Source of the DNA: Polyangiaceae bacterium
Lineage (GTDB): Bacteria > Myxococcota_A > Polyangia > Polyangiales > Polyangiaceae
Assembly (NCBI GenBank): GCA_029266615.1
Contig: JAQSWN010000025.1
Location: forward strand, 23,999-87,998
Length of the DNA: 64,000 bases
Direction: 5' to 3'
The translations under genes were made by a program, and so were the position numbers. Below, piece after piece: positions 46,744 to 56,220 of the stretch. Within the stretch, counting starts at the first letter, position 1. Each line of letters starts with the position of its first letter. The notes under the pieces are model-generated. The model made no database searches. It was not told the DNA's origin and was given only the letters and a program-made list of their open reading frames with translations.

Positions 46744-47949
46744 TTAGCAGCGGTCGGCGACGACACTCGCCACGACCACCGTGCGCCCGTGCGGTTTGCT
46801 GCGGGTGGGAACGACGTGACGCCACTCCCATTGGCCGGCGAGCACTGGGCGCGCCTGCAAGCGCGGCACTAGTGCGTTCAAGGTCGGCGCGCCGAGCAAT
46901 GGGAGCTGGGTAGAGGCCTCAACCACGTTGCCAATCGCGTTCAGTGACGTGTATCGACTCGTCGTGTCGCTGCTGAGCGCGATGCAGGGCGCCGCCGCCA
47001 GCAGCGACCGGACGTGCGCCAGCTGCAGCCGGTGCGAGAACTGTCCGAGCGCGAGCTGAAACTCGCGGGTGTGCGTGCGCTCACTCGTTGGGAAGCGCCG
47101 AGCGAAGCGCTCGAGCACGTATTGCGTGAGGGGCGTCGCCAGCTGAGACAAGACCATGGACGAGCACGCGAAGTCGGGGGGGCCATCCATCGCGCCGTCC
47201 GGAAAGAGCCGCGGTGGCTCGTCGAGACGGTACTCGTGAAGGAGGCGAAGCAGCGCTTCGTAAACCTCGAGCTCTGCGTCCCTCCCGAGGGCGTCGCGCG
47301 CTCTCTCTACGAAGACGTCGTTGATGCCCGTGACGTCCGCTTGCACGAGGGACAAGCGCGCTTGAAGCCTCGGCTCCAGGCCGACCTGTTTGACACTGTC
47401 CGCCAAGGCGGCCGCGTCGATATCGACGAGCAGCAGCTGCTCGAAGCGCTCCGCCAGCTTGCGCAACGGAATGTCGTACAGCTTGCCAGCGCCGATCACG
47501 ACTGCGCGCGCCCCGGCGGCGCGCTCGGCGGCTCGTACCAAGACCTGCCTGTTGTTCTCCGCGTGCTCTCGCCAAGCGGCGGAGTTCGAATCGCGAACCC
47601 GCGTGATGGAGGCGGACGTAGCCGCGTAGCCGAGCTCGGTGAAGGTGCTTTCCGCCACCGTTTCGTGGGTCGGCCACGCCGCGACCGCGCCCTCCCGAAG
47701 CTCGTCCAGCGCTTGAAGCACGTCCCCGACGTTCAGGAGCGCGGGCAGATCCGGTAAGGTCAGGCGCGCCAAGGCATAACCGAAAGCGCGGAGCGGCTCG
47801 TAGTGCTCGAAGCTCCACGGCTCCTGACCGCCAAAGACTCGCTCCAGCGCGGCGAGCTGGTGCTCACTGAGCTGCCCCTGGACGCTCATTCCCTGATCGG
47901 TGGCCCACGCGAGCACCTGGCGTAGCGGAGGAAGGGACAGGGGCGCCAT
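46744..47949 (-). CDS. Class I SAM-dependent methyltransferase-like protein
   Basis: Rossmann-like ARAVVIGAGKLYDIPLRKLAERFEQLLLVDIDAAALADSVKQV...LVQADVTGIN; flanks unrecognised. Confidence 0.6.
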   Translation of the reverse strand: MAPLSLPPLRQVLAWATDQGMSVQGQLSEHQLAALERVFGGQEPWSFEHYEPLRAFGYALARLTLPDLPALLNVGDVLQALDELREGAVAAWPTHETVAESTFTELGYAATSASITRVRDSNSAAWREHAENNRQVLVRAAERAAGARAVVIGAGKLYDIPLRKLAERFEQLLLVDIDAAALADSVKQVGLEPRLQARLSLVQADVTGINDVFVERARDALGRDAELEVYEALLRLLHEYRLDEPPRLFPDGAMDGPPDFACSSMVLSQLATPLTQYVLERFARRFPTSERTHTREFQLALGQFSHRLQLAHVRSLLAAAPCIALSSDTTSRYTSLNAIGNVVEASTQLPLLGAPTLNALVPRLQARPVLAGQWEWRHVVPTRSKPHGRTVVVASVVADRC

Positions 47950-48068
47950 ATTCGCCGACTATAGCCTCTCTCGACGTCTGCCCGGGTTAGCTAGGAGCGC
48001 CGCGCGCCCGTTAGCCGACGCGCGTTTCTTACAAATGCCGGACGTCGGGGGGCGGGGCCCGGCAAGCG

Positions 48069-50075
48069 CTAAGAGCGGAAGCCGATACGGGCGTGTGTGC
48101 CGTCACAGAACGGCTTCGTCGCGCTTCCGCCGCAGCGGCAGAGCCGAGCCTGCGTCAGCCTCGCCACGACGCGACCGGTGCCGCTCGTGATCTCCAGGTT
48201 CCCACGCACCTGATAGGGCCCGTCCGGCTGCGGCTCGACCTCCAGCGGTCCGTCCCGCACCTCGAGCATGTCGGCCTGACCGGTGGGCGGCTCGCCCGTG
48301 GCGGAAAATCCGATCTCTTTGTGGGAGCCGTCGCAGTACGGCTTGTTTTTGGAAGCGCCGCAGCGGCACAGGGTCGCGCGGAAGCTGGTTGTGTCCCCCC
48401 CCACCGATAGGGCGCCGCGGACCGCGTAGGGCCCACTTTCGCGCACTGAAAGCAAGTTGACGGGGGGAGCCGTTTCGTCCGGCTCGCCGTCGCGTCGCTC
48501 GTAACGAATCGCCCCCGACGGGCAAGCGTGGGCCAGCTCTATGAGCCGAGGTGTGTCGATGCCGTCCGGATCGATCCACGGACCTTCGATATTGGCGATG
48601 AAGACCTTGGGCGCGCCCGTGACGCAGAAACGTGCGTGGATGCAGCGCTTGCCCTCGTAGACGAGCGTGAGGCGCTTGCTGTCGATGTAGTCGACGCCGT
48701 CTTCGCTGCGAGGTATCGGGATGCCGGCCTTCGTGCGCGCAGGCTCGCCGGGGGCTCCCGCCGCCGCGGCCGGTTTCGGCGGTGACGCGGCAGCAGCCGG
48801 GGCGACCACGGTATCCGTGCCTCGCGCGTTGGCCGCGGCAAAGCCTCGTTTGGCGCGCTCCAGGAGCGCTTCTAGCGCGCGCTGAGCGCGCACGGTGCGG
48901 TCGTCGCCGCTCTCGGCTAGTTGACGAGCAGCCGCCACCATCTCCTCGAGCCGCTCGACGAAGGCGTGGCGGGCGCCGGCGCTAGGTGGGAACGCGCCCG
49001 CGTCTCGGAGCGCGGTGAAAGAGACGCCGGCATGGCAATCGGGATTGGAGGGACCGGCCGGGAGACGCACCGCGCGCTCCGCGAGCAACGTGAGCGCGTG
49101 CATGAGCCCGAGCGACAAGTCCACGGCCAGCCCCTTTTCCGGATTGGGACGTGGCAAGAGATACGAGTAGGCGAGCAGCCGCAGCATCAGGGCGTACGCG
49201 GTGTTCGCCAAATCTACGGTGGATGCGGCGACCTCGTCTTCGATCCACACGCGACCTTCCGGCCGCAGCGGGCGGCGGAGCACCGGGTTGTGCGCGGCGG
49301 GAAACGCGGGACTAAACTTCGGATTTTCCGCCTTGAGCGCGGCAAGCTCTCGCTGAATGTCTCGAAAACGCGCGAAGTGGGAGGTTTCCAAGTGCTCGGC
49401 TGCGCCCTCACCCTGCTCGCGAATCGTGATGAACGCGCCGAGCGCGGTCTTCGAGCAGATCACGGGCTTGGCGCCGAGGAGCTGGACCTCGTTCTGCGAC
49501 AGCTGGAGCGCCGCGTCTCCGCAGAACGCGACCTTCTCGCCGTGGTGCGTCGCGAACGCCTGTAGGCAATCCCCGAGCTGAGCGTAAAACTCACCCACGG
49601 TCTCGTAGTCGGTGACGCTCGGGGTGAGCCGCCTGCTCGGCAGGCCTCGCTTGAAGTCGAACATGGGCAGAAAGCCCGCGCCGTCCGGCTCGTTCGAGGA
49701 GACGGGCCGCTCCAGGTGCACGAAGTGCTGCAGCACGTCTTCCCCGAACGGCGCTAGCCGAACCACGATGCCAGCCGGCAAGAGGCCCGGGTCGAGCGGG
49801 AAGTTGTCGCGATTGAACCGCGGCGAGCCGCCGAGCGCGGAGCTGATGTTCCAGACCGCCGTGAGGTGACTCATCTCCTCGACCGCAATCTGCACGATGG
49901 TGCGTCGCCAGCGCGACACCGCGTCGGCCTCCTTCGCGCTGAGCCCGTCTGCTTCGCCGTCCTTCAGACTGAACGCGGCGTAGAGGTAGGTGCACATCAA
50001 CGAGTGCTCCAGCTCCGCGGCTTCGTACAGGTTGAAGAGGAGCTGCTCGCGGCTCGGGAGTTTTGGCTCGGTCAC
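48069..50075 (-). CDS. Multidomain ferritin-like + mono-cluster 4Fe-4S (Fer4_19-like) + two CDGSH iron-sulfur domains
   Basis: Ferritin-like QLLFNLYEAAELEHSLMCTYLYAAFSLK...IVQIAVEEMSHLTAVWNISSALGG; KRCIHARFCVTGAPKVF...LAHACPSGAIRYER; CRCGASKNKPYCDGSH; CRCGGSATKPFCDGTH. GTG start (VTEPKLPS) inferred. Confidence 0.88.
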   Translation of the reverse strand: MTEPKLPSREQLLFNLYEAAELEHSLMCTYLYAAFSLKDGEADGLSAKEADAVSRWRRTIVQIAVEEMSHLTAVWNISSALGGSPRFNRDNFPLDPGLLPAGIVVRLAPFGEDVLQHFVHLERPVSSNEPDGAGFLPMFDFKRGLPSRRLTPSVTDYETVGEFYAQLGDCLQAFATHHGEKVAFCGDAALQLSQNEVQLLGAKPVICSKTALGAFITIREQGEGAAEHLETSHFARFRDIQRELAALKAENPKFSPAFPAAHNPVLRRPLRPEGRVWIEDEVAASTVDLANTAYALMLRLLAYSYLLPRPNPEKGLAVDLSLGLMHALTLLAERAVRLPAGPSNPDCHAGVSFTALRDAGAFPPSAGARHAFVERLEEMVAAARQLAESGDDRTVRAQRALEALLERAKRGFAAANARGTDTVVAPAAAASPPKPAAAAGAPGEPARTKAGIPIPRSEDGVDYIDSKRLTLVYEGKRCIHARFCVTGAPKVFIANIEGPWIDPDGIDTPRLIELAHACPSGAIRYERRDGEPDETAPPVNLLSVRESGPYAVRGALSVGGDTTSFRATLCRCGASKNKPYCDGSHKEIGFSATGEPPTGQADMLEVRDGPLEVEPQPDGPYQVRGNLEITSGTGRVVARLTQARLCRCGGSATKPFCDGTHARIGFRS

Positions 50076-50198
50076 GGCACCGCTGTACCAGCTGCGCCCA
50101 CGCTCGCCAACCAGCTGAGCGGGTAGGTCCATAGAAAACGACGGCAAGCGAATTGCTCCTGTGGCTCTCGCCATTTAGCCTCCGCACGGAGCCTCTGC

Positions 50199-50810
50199 AT
50201 GATCATCAGATTGGACCAGGATCCGCGACGCGGCGTGACCTCTCTGTTGCTTTTGAGTTTCGCCCTGGCTTGCAGCAGCGCGACTCCGAAAGGGCAAACC
50301 ACGGACGGCGCAGGAGCGACCGTCGGCGGTGGCGGCACCAGTGGCGCTGGCGGCATGTCGTCGAGCGGTGGCAACCCGTCGTCACGCAGCTGCGAGACAC
50401 CCGGCCTAGTTTGGAAAACCGCCCGCAAGACCTGGTACGAATCGTATCCAGACCCCGGCAGTGAGGAGTGCGTCAAGTACAACGGCTGCATGTGGGCCGG
50501 GCAATTCGCGGCCTGCGAAGGCAAAAAGCCGGAGGCGTGGGTGCAGGCGCGCAACATCGTGGCGGCGTTCCCCGGCTTCGACGCTCTTGCCCTTCACGAC
50601 CTCTGCTTGAAGAGCGGCGACAAGACCATCGTCGTGACCGTGCTGGATACGTGCGGGGACGCCGACTGCGGCGGCTGCTGCACCAAGAACCAAGGCGACG
50701 CGGACGCGCTCATCGACCTCGAGAAGCACACCAACGAGCGCTGGGGCGTGCAAGACGGCCAAATCCGGTGGGCGGATCTCGGCCCCACGCGCGGCACCGG
50801 CTGCCAGTAG
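50199..50810 (+). CDS. Gly-linker lipoprotein with expansin/double-psi beta-barrel-like domain
   Basis: LLLLSFALACSSATPKGQ + GGG linker; KTWYESYPDPGSEECVKYNGCMWAGQFAACEGKKPEAWVQARNIVAAFPGFDALALHDLCLKSGDKTIVVTVLDTCGDADCGGCC. Confidence 0.6.
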   Translation: MIIRLDQDPRRGVTSLLLLSFALACSSATPKGQTTDGAGATVGGGGTSGAGGMSSSGGNPSSRSCETPGLVWKTARKTWYESYPDPGSEECVKYNGCMWAGQFAACEGKKPEAWVQARNIVAAFPGFDALALHDLCLKSGDKTIVVTVLDTCGDADCGGCCTKNQGDADALIDLEKHTNERWGVQDGQIRWADLGPTRGTGCQ

Positions 50811-50822
50811 CTCCGAGCCGCG

Positions 50823-51731
50823 TCAGCGCGATCCCCAACGCTCGAGCAGCAAGTCCCAAACGACTCGCACGCGCGGCACGTCTCTCAGCGCGCGGTGCGT
50901 CACCAGGTAGAGCTCGTCCACGGGCCAATCTGCGGCCGCGGGCTGCAGCGCCTTACTCAGCTTCACAGGAACGAGGCCGAAGTGCTTGACGCTCGGCTCC
51001 GGCACGAGCGCTACGCCTACCCCGGCGCGAGCCGCCGCCAAGTGCAGCCGCATGCTGTCCGAGCGCACCACCGGCTCCACCCCCCGCACGTGTCTGGCGA
51101 ACCAGCGCGCCACGTGGATGCCGGCGAGCGCCTCCCCCGGCCCGATCCAGGGCGCAGCCGCGAAGTCTCGCAAAGTGCCGAGCTTTTTGGCCAACCCCGG
51201 CGACGCGACTAGCACCCAGCGTGCGCTCGTGAGCCGTGTCATCACCAAATCCCCACTTTGCGGTCGCACCGTGCGCAGCGCGAGGTCCGCCTCGCGTCGC
51301 GTCAAGTCCAGCACGGATTCGCCAGGCATCAACGACACGCGCAGCCCCGGGTGCGTTCCCAAGAGCTCCTCCAACAGCGGCACCACCACGACCTCTGCCA
51401 CGTCGGGCGGGCACGTTACCCGCACCAAGCCGGACGCTTCGCGCTCGAGCGAGTCTACTTGATTGGCGAACCGCGCCACCCCTTGTTCGATCTCTTCCGC
51501 GACCGACAAGAGCTGCTCGGCCGCTTCGGTGGGCGTTATGCCGTCGCGGCTCCGCTCGAAGAGCGCGGTGGCCAATGTTTCTTCCAACGCGGCTAGCCGC
51601 CGCGACACCGTCGAGGCATCCACGCCGAGCGCGCGCCCCGCCTTGCCCACCGTACGGCTCCGGCACAGCGCGAGAAAGAGCCGCACGTCGTCCCACTGCA
51701 GGTTCTGGAGCGCGTCCGCTTTACGTTGCAT
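50823..51731 (-). CDS. LysR family transcriptional regulator
   Basis: MQRKADALQNLQWDDVRLFLALCRSRTVGKAGRALGVDASTVSRRLAALEETLATALFERSRDGITPTEAAEQLL; substrate-binding domain follows. Confidence 0.94.
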   Translation of the reverse strand: MQRKADALQNLQWDDVRLFLALCRSRTVGKAGRALGVDASTVSRRLAALEETLATALFERSRDGITPTEAAEQLLSVAEEIEQGVARFANQVDSLEREASGLVRVTCPPDVAEVVVVPLLEELLGTHPGLRVSLMPGESVLDLTRREADLALRTVRPQSGDLVMTRLTSARWVLVASPGLAKKLGTLRDFAAAPWIGPGEALAGIHVARWFARHVRGVEPVVRSDSMRLHLAAARAGVGVALVPEPSVKHFGLVPVKLSKALQPAAADWPVDELYLVTHRALRDVPRVRVVWDLLLERWGSR

Positions 51732-51811
51732 GAGCGCAATACTAAGCCCAATTTCGCAGCTTCGTGTGCAACCACGCCTGGCCACGCCGAAAGCCCGCTC
51801 ACGTGCGAACT

Positions 51812-53878
51812 CTAACCGCCCGCCGTCAGCCGGGCTCCGCGGAGCCGCAAACTGGCGAGTAGCCCGGCAAACAGGACCGCGCCCAGCGCGAGCGGAACTC
51901 CCAGGTAAGAGCGCGCTCTCTCCAGCATTCGGTCCGTGAGCTCTCGTACGGCGCTGGTAGGCGTCGCGACCACGACGACGAGCCCGGTACGGCCGACGGG
52001 CGCGAAGGCGCCGAGGAGCGCCCGCCCCGAGACCGGATCGATGAAGTCTTCGACGAGCGGCCGCACGTTGGCGCGAGCCGTAAACTGAGCGCGCGGCGCG
52101 GGCGTGCAGCCGATGCGCTGGCAGATCTTGCGAGATAGTGCGATGTCCAGTGCTACCTCCTGCCCGGTGCGAAGCTCGGGCGCCGCGATGAAGCTGATGC
52201 CGGGAGGCTGCGGTGCGCCGGCGTCGTCGCGGTCGCGCGCCGCCAGCAGACCGGTCAAGCACGCGCCACCGCCGGCGCAGTTCATCTGCACGGCTCCGAA
52301 AGTCGAGCGGGCGGGGCGAGCACCGGCTGCGACCCCAATCCACTTGCCGTTGACATCGAACATGGGAGTGACGAGCTCGAGATCCAGGTGACCTGTCGTC
52401 TGGGACCGGATCACACGCGATACGTAGAGCTCCCGAAGGCCCTCACGGGCAAGACCGGCCGCGCCTTGGAAATAATCGCGGAACGAAAAGTCGTCCGTGC
52501 GCGGGCGGACCCGCAAAACTGGCCAGCGGGCCCTGGCGAAGCCGTCGGTCGAGAACACGATGAGGTTGTCGATGTCGGCCGTGGCGAAGCGACCGAGCTC
52601 CGGGCTGGGTACGTAGAGAGCCTCGCTAGCGGCCAAGGCCTGGACCTCCGGCTGCTTGGCCATGGTCATCAAGCGGTCGGCAAAGTCGCGCAGCTCGTTC
52701 ATCACCGCGCCGGCCTGATGCAGCGCCGCGTTCGCGTTCTGCTCCTCCAGCACCGCTCGGCTCTGACCGAGCACGAGGAAGGGGACGAGCGGGAGGTACA
52801 AGAGCAGCAGGCTTAGCTCTACCCCGGCCAGCGCGAGGAGCTTGTGCCGACTCACCCAGAGAGCCAGTCGTCGGAGTGGCCGCGTGCTCTCGGACAGCAA
52901 CGGACGCCCCGCCAGCGCGCGGCTCACCTCTTCCGCCAGCTGCGCCGCCGTTTGATAGCGCCGCGCCGGGTCTTTCTGGAGCGCTTGCCGGCAAATGCTC
53001 GCGCACTCCCCTTCGAGCTCGCGTGAAAGGCCCCGCGGCGCGATGCACGGCGGTGGTTCGAGGTACTGCACGCGCTGCTCGTAGTCGGGGCCCGTGCCAA
53101 AGGGGGGCTCGCGCGTAACGAGCCAATGCAAGATCACGCCAAGGCTGAAGACGTCCGAGGCGACGGTCAAAGCCGCCGGGCTGCCGTCGGACGGGGGCGA
53201 GCTGTTCGTGCTCAAACCGCGAGCCTGCTCGGGCGACATCCAACCTCGCGTTCCCCCCAGGGCCATGGCTTTCGACGAGCCCGGGCCCGCGAGCGGCTGC
53301 CCCACTCCGAAATCCGCCAAGTGTGGCCCTCCCTTCGCGTCGAACAGGATGTTGTCCGGCTTGAGGTCACAGTGGAGAACCGCGCGCGCGTGCGCGCTCG
53401 CGAGCATACTGGCGAGCCTTCCCACGAGCGCCAACCCGGAGCGACCGTCCGCGTACCTGCCGGCCGCGACCGCGTCCATGAGGCTGCCCCCTTCCATGAG
53501 CTGCAGAACGAGAAAATCTTCGCCGTCGTCGCTCCGCCCATGATCCACGACTCCGACGACGCCCGCGTCGCAGCCTTCCAGTCGGCGCGCGTTGTTCAGC
53601 TCGTTCTGAAACGCCAGGCCGGCGTGCTGCGCCTCGGGCCTAGCGAGCTTCAAGGCGAACAAGTCCCCGCGGCCGATGCGCTCGGCGAGATGCACCACCG
53701 CCGAGCCTCCTTGGCCGATTTCTCCCAATAAGCGGTAGTTGCCGACGACGCGGCCACCGGGACCGCTCATCAGTGAAAACCAGCACCCCGCGCAATCCAG
53801 TGCGTCGTCGTCGTCGTGGAGCGCGGCGCCGCAACGCGGGCACACCGGACCCGGTGCCGGCTCGTGTGAACCATCCAT
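51812..53878 (-). CDS. Serine/threonine protein kinase with N-terminal Zn-ribbon-like segment and PDC/Cache-like sensor
   Basis: CPRCGAALHDDDDALDCAGCW; YRLLGEIGQGGSAVVHLAE; AVLHCDLKPDNILFD; LADFGVGQ; GTRGWMSPEQARG; TM; ATADIDNLIVFSTDGFARARWPVLRVRPRTDDFSFRDYFQGA...YVSRVIRSQTTGHLDLELVTPMFD. Confidence 0.9.
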   Translation of the reverse strand: MDGSHEPAPGPVCPRCGAALHDDDDALDCAGCWFSLMSGPGGRVVGNYRLLGEIGQGGSAVVHLAERIGRGDLFALKLARPEAQHAGLAFQNELNNARRLEGCDAGVVGVVDHGRSDDGEDFLVLQLMEGGSLMDAVAAGRYADGRSGLALVGRLASMLASAHARAVLHCDLKPDNILFDAKGGPHLADFGVGQPLAGPGSSKAMALGGTRGWMSPEQARGLSTNSSPPSDGSPAALTVASDVFSLGVILHWLVTREPPFGTGPDYEQRVQYLEPPPCIAPRGLSRELEGECASICRQALQKDPARRYQTAAQLAEEVSRALAGRPLLSESTRPLRRLALWVSRHKLLALAGVELSLLLLYLPLVPFLVLGQSRAVLEEQNANAALHQAGAVMNELRDFADRLMTMAKQPEVQALAASEALYVPSPELGRFATADIDNLIVFSTDGFARARWPVLRVRPRTDDFSFRDYFQGAAGLAREGLRELYVSRVIRSQTTGHLDLELVTPMFDVNGKWIGVAAGARPARSTFGAVQMNCAGGGACLTGLLAARDRDDAGAPQPPGISFIAAPELRTGQEVALDIALSRKICQRIGCTPAPRAQFTARANVRPLVEDFIDPVSGRALLGAFAPVGRTGLVVVVATPTSAVRELTDRMLERARSYLGVPLALGAVLFAGLLASLRLRGARLTAGG

Positions 53879-53889
53879 CGTCGCCTCCT

Positions 53890-54627
53890 TCAACGCCCGA
53901 ACGCCGCTTCGCTTACCCACTCTTCGCACAGGCTCGTGCACAGCTGCCGCAGCTCGCGCTGAACTGCCTGCTCGCGTTCGCCTTCATCCGAGACTTCGTC
54001 GGGCTCCAACGTGTCCGCCACCGCTTCGTTCAGGCACTCTCGGAATTGCGTGCGCAGGTCGTAGATGGCTTTGCGCGTCGCGACGGCGGTTAAGCCCAAG
54101 CGGCGCGAGACGGACGCGATCTCCTCCAAGTTCATGTCCGGTCCCGGCAAGAAGTGACGCAAGGCCTCGAAGCGTTCGCGGTTGGAGGACCGGCTCCGCT
54201 GGAGTCGCGCCGCATGCTTGAGTGTGTCGATCGCGAAGGTGCGCAAGAGCTCGTGCTCCGCGGTGTAGGAAGTGCTCGGCTCCAGGATGTCGGAGCAGTC
54301 AGTGGCGGGCCCGGGGTTGCTCTTCGCCCACCAGCGCCTGCGGGCGTTGCAGATGTAGCTGTGCATGGCGCAGCTCAACCAGCCGCGGAACCGGCCCCGA
54401 CCCTCGACGACTCGCGGCAGGTCCTTGAGGAGCTGCTCCAGGAACTCCTGCTTGGCGTCCTCGACCGTCAGGTCAGGTGGGCGCCGAGCGCGGCGCAGCG
54501 CGGCCTCGATGAAGGTGTCGTAGCGTCGCACCAGTTGCTCCAGCGCGGCCCGCGCCTCGGGGCCGCCGGCCTGAGCCCTGCGGATCACGCTCCAACGCGT
54601 CGAGTGACAAGAGGGCTTCGCTGTCAT
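53890..54627 (-). CDS. RNA polymerase sigma-70 family (ECF) sigma factor
   Basis: STRWSVIRRAQAGGPEARAALEQLVRRY...VEDAKQEFLEQLLKDLPRVVEGRGRFRGWLSCAMHSYICNARRR; located just upstream of the STPK gene. Confidence 0.88.
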   Translation of the reverse strand: MTAKPSCHSTRWSVIRRAQAGGPEARAALEQLVRRYDTFIEAALRRARRPPDLTVEDAKQEFLEQLLKDLPRVVEGRGRFRGWLSCAMHSYICNARRRWWAKSNPGPATDCSDILEPSTSYTAEHELLRTFAIDTLKHAARLQRSRSSNRERFEALRHFLPGPDMNLEEIASVSRRLGLTAVATRKAIYDLRTQFRECLNEAVADTLEPDEVSDEGEREQAVQRELRQLCTSLCEEWVSEAAFGR

Positions 54628-54657
54628 GTGCGGTAGAGAACCAATGCGCGTCGCGCG

Positions 54658-55521
54658 TTACCGAGGAAGGGGCGCTTTTCTTCTACGTCCGACGCTGCAG
54701 TCGTTGGTGCGGAACATGGCCCGCCACGTCCCGGGCGTAATTCCGTAGTGTGCCTTGAACACCCGACATAGGTACGCTTCGTCGCGGTAGCCGAGCTCCG
54801 AGGCGATCATACTCAATGACCTACCCCGTTCTAGCTCGCGCTGGGCACGACGGAGACGAAGCGCGTTCCAGCACTTACCGATACTCGTCCCGTAACTCTG
54901 ATTGAAGCGCGCGCAGAGCCGCCACTGAGACAGCCCGCTCACTTGCTCGAGCTCTTCCAGCGTGGGGCGCCGGTCGAGATGGGAGGCGAGGTAGTCGTTG
55001 ACGCGCCGCAGCCTATAGTCGCGCTCCGCGGAAAGGGAGAGCCCATGCGGCCGCGGCTGCTCACCCAAGCGCGTGATTACGTTCGTGAGCGCGTGGGTGC
55101 AAGCGTCAGCGACCGCGAGCGTCCCCTCCCCGCGCGCCACGGTCGCGACGAAGCGATCCAAAGCTTCGAAAACGAGCGGATCTTCCGCGGCGGGGCTACG
55201 GAAGTGAAAGTCACCTCGGTAGCCCAGCTCGCGTGAGGCGCGGGCGAGCAAAGTTGGGGAGAAGCGGATGACGTCGAAGTCAGCCACGCCGACGCGGGCG
55301 CGTACGCGTTGGGTCACGTGCACGTCCCCTGGCTCGATGAGCATCAAGCCGCCGCGCTCGGTGGAGAGGGAGCGGCAACGAGTCCGCCATTCGGCGACTA
55401 ACTCGCCTTGCTCTCGATGAACGAGCGCGACGGTGAAGCCGTCGTGAGCCTCGCACCAGTGGCGGTGCGAGCCTTGTACCGAGACGATCTCGATGTCCGA
55501 CTGCGGCCTGGTGACGGACAT
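54658..55521 (-). CDS. AraC family transcriptional regulator
   Basis: RRVNDYLASHLDRRPTLEELEQVSGLSQWRLCARFNQSYGTSIGKCWNALRLRRAQRELERGRSLSMIASELGYRDEAYLCRVFKAHYGITPGTWR; MSVTRPQ start preferred. Confidence 0.93.
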   Translation of the reverse strand: MSVTRPQSDIEIVSVQGSHRHWCEAHDGFTVALVHREQGELVAEWRTRCRSLSTERGGLMLIEPGDVHVTQRVRARVGVADFDVIRFSPTLLARASRELGYRGDFHFRSPAAEDPLVFEALDRFVATVARGEGTLAVADACTHALTNVITRLGEQPRPHGLSLSAERDYRLRRVNDYLASHLDRRPTLEELEQVSGLSQWRLCARFNQSYGTSIGKCWNALRLRRAQRELERGRSLSMIASELGYRDEAYLCRVFKAHYGITPGTWRAMFRTNDCSVGRRRKAPLPR

Positions 55522-55652
55522 GCGCTCACCGGGGCGATCCGTCCCTTCCCAGACGCGGCCGTCGCTTCTCCGCGTCATGAGGCCCAAGGTAGCGTGTTAT
55601 CCGACGCGGGAGCAACTGCGCCGCTTGCACTGGCTTGCTGGGTTGGACCGAG

Positions 55653-55934
55653 CTAGGGGGCTTTGCCGGGGTCGGCGTCACCCGGCGTCGAGTCGGCATC
55701 CGAGGGCGGGTCCGCAATGGCCTCCGGCGGCGGCGGCGGAGCGCCCGGGGCCGGTTCCGGTTGTGGAGCGACGGCCGGCAGTGGCTCGGCGGGGCGCGTC
55801 TCCGGCGTGCTCGCACTCCATGTCTCCGGCGATTCCGGGGGGCTTTGCGGGTCGTAGTCGTCGCCGTTCTTGAGCCGACTGCAACTGCTCGTGTTGACGA
55901 ATCCATAGATGGCCGAGCTCACGAACAACACCAT
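55653..55934 (-). CDS. Small hypothetical Pro-rich protein with N-terminal TM
   Basis: 93 aa MVLFVSSAIYGFVNTSSCSRLKNGDDYDPQ... then Pro/Ala-rich tail; could be spurious. Confidence 0.35.
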   Translation of the reverse strand: MVLFVSSAIYGFVNTSSCSRLKNGDDYDPQSPPESPETWSASTPETRPAEPLPAVAPQPEPAPGAPPPPPEAIADPPSDADSTPGDADPGKAP

Positions 55935-56220
55935 GAAAGCCGACCCCTAGCGCGACGTCCGCTTCTCGGCTGACGGGTGCGCTCGGACTGTCGTAGACGC
56001 TGTCCGAGGCGGTGGCCGCGAGCCCGGTGCGTACCAACTGCAGCGCACCGAACGCAGTATCGAACCCTGGAGCAAGCCTCGAGCTCGTGCAATCTGGGGA
56101 GCTCACCCGTGACACCACCCGACCCGTGGACGAGGTCGTTCGCTGGTTCGGCAGAGTATCGCGCGGTTGCCTCGTAGGTCATGGCACCCGCTTGCTGGAT
56201 TCGAGTTCGTGGCGCGAGCC

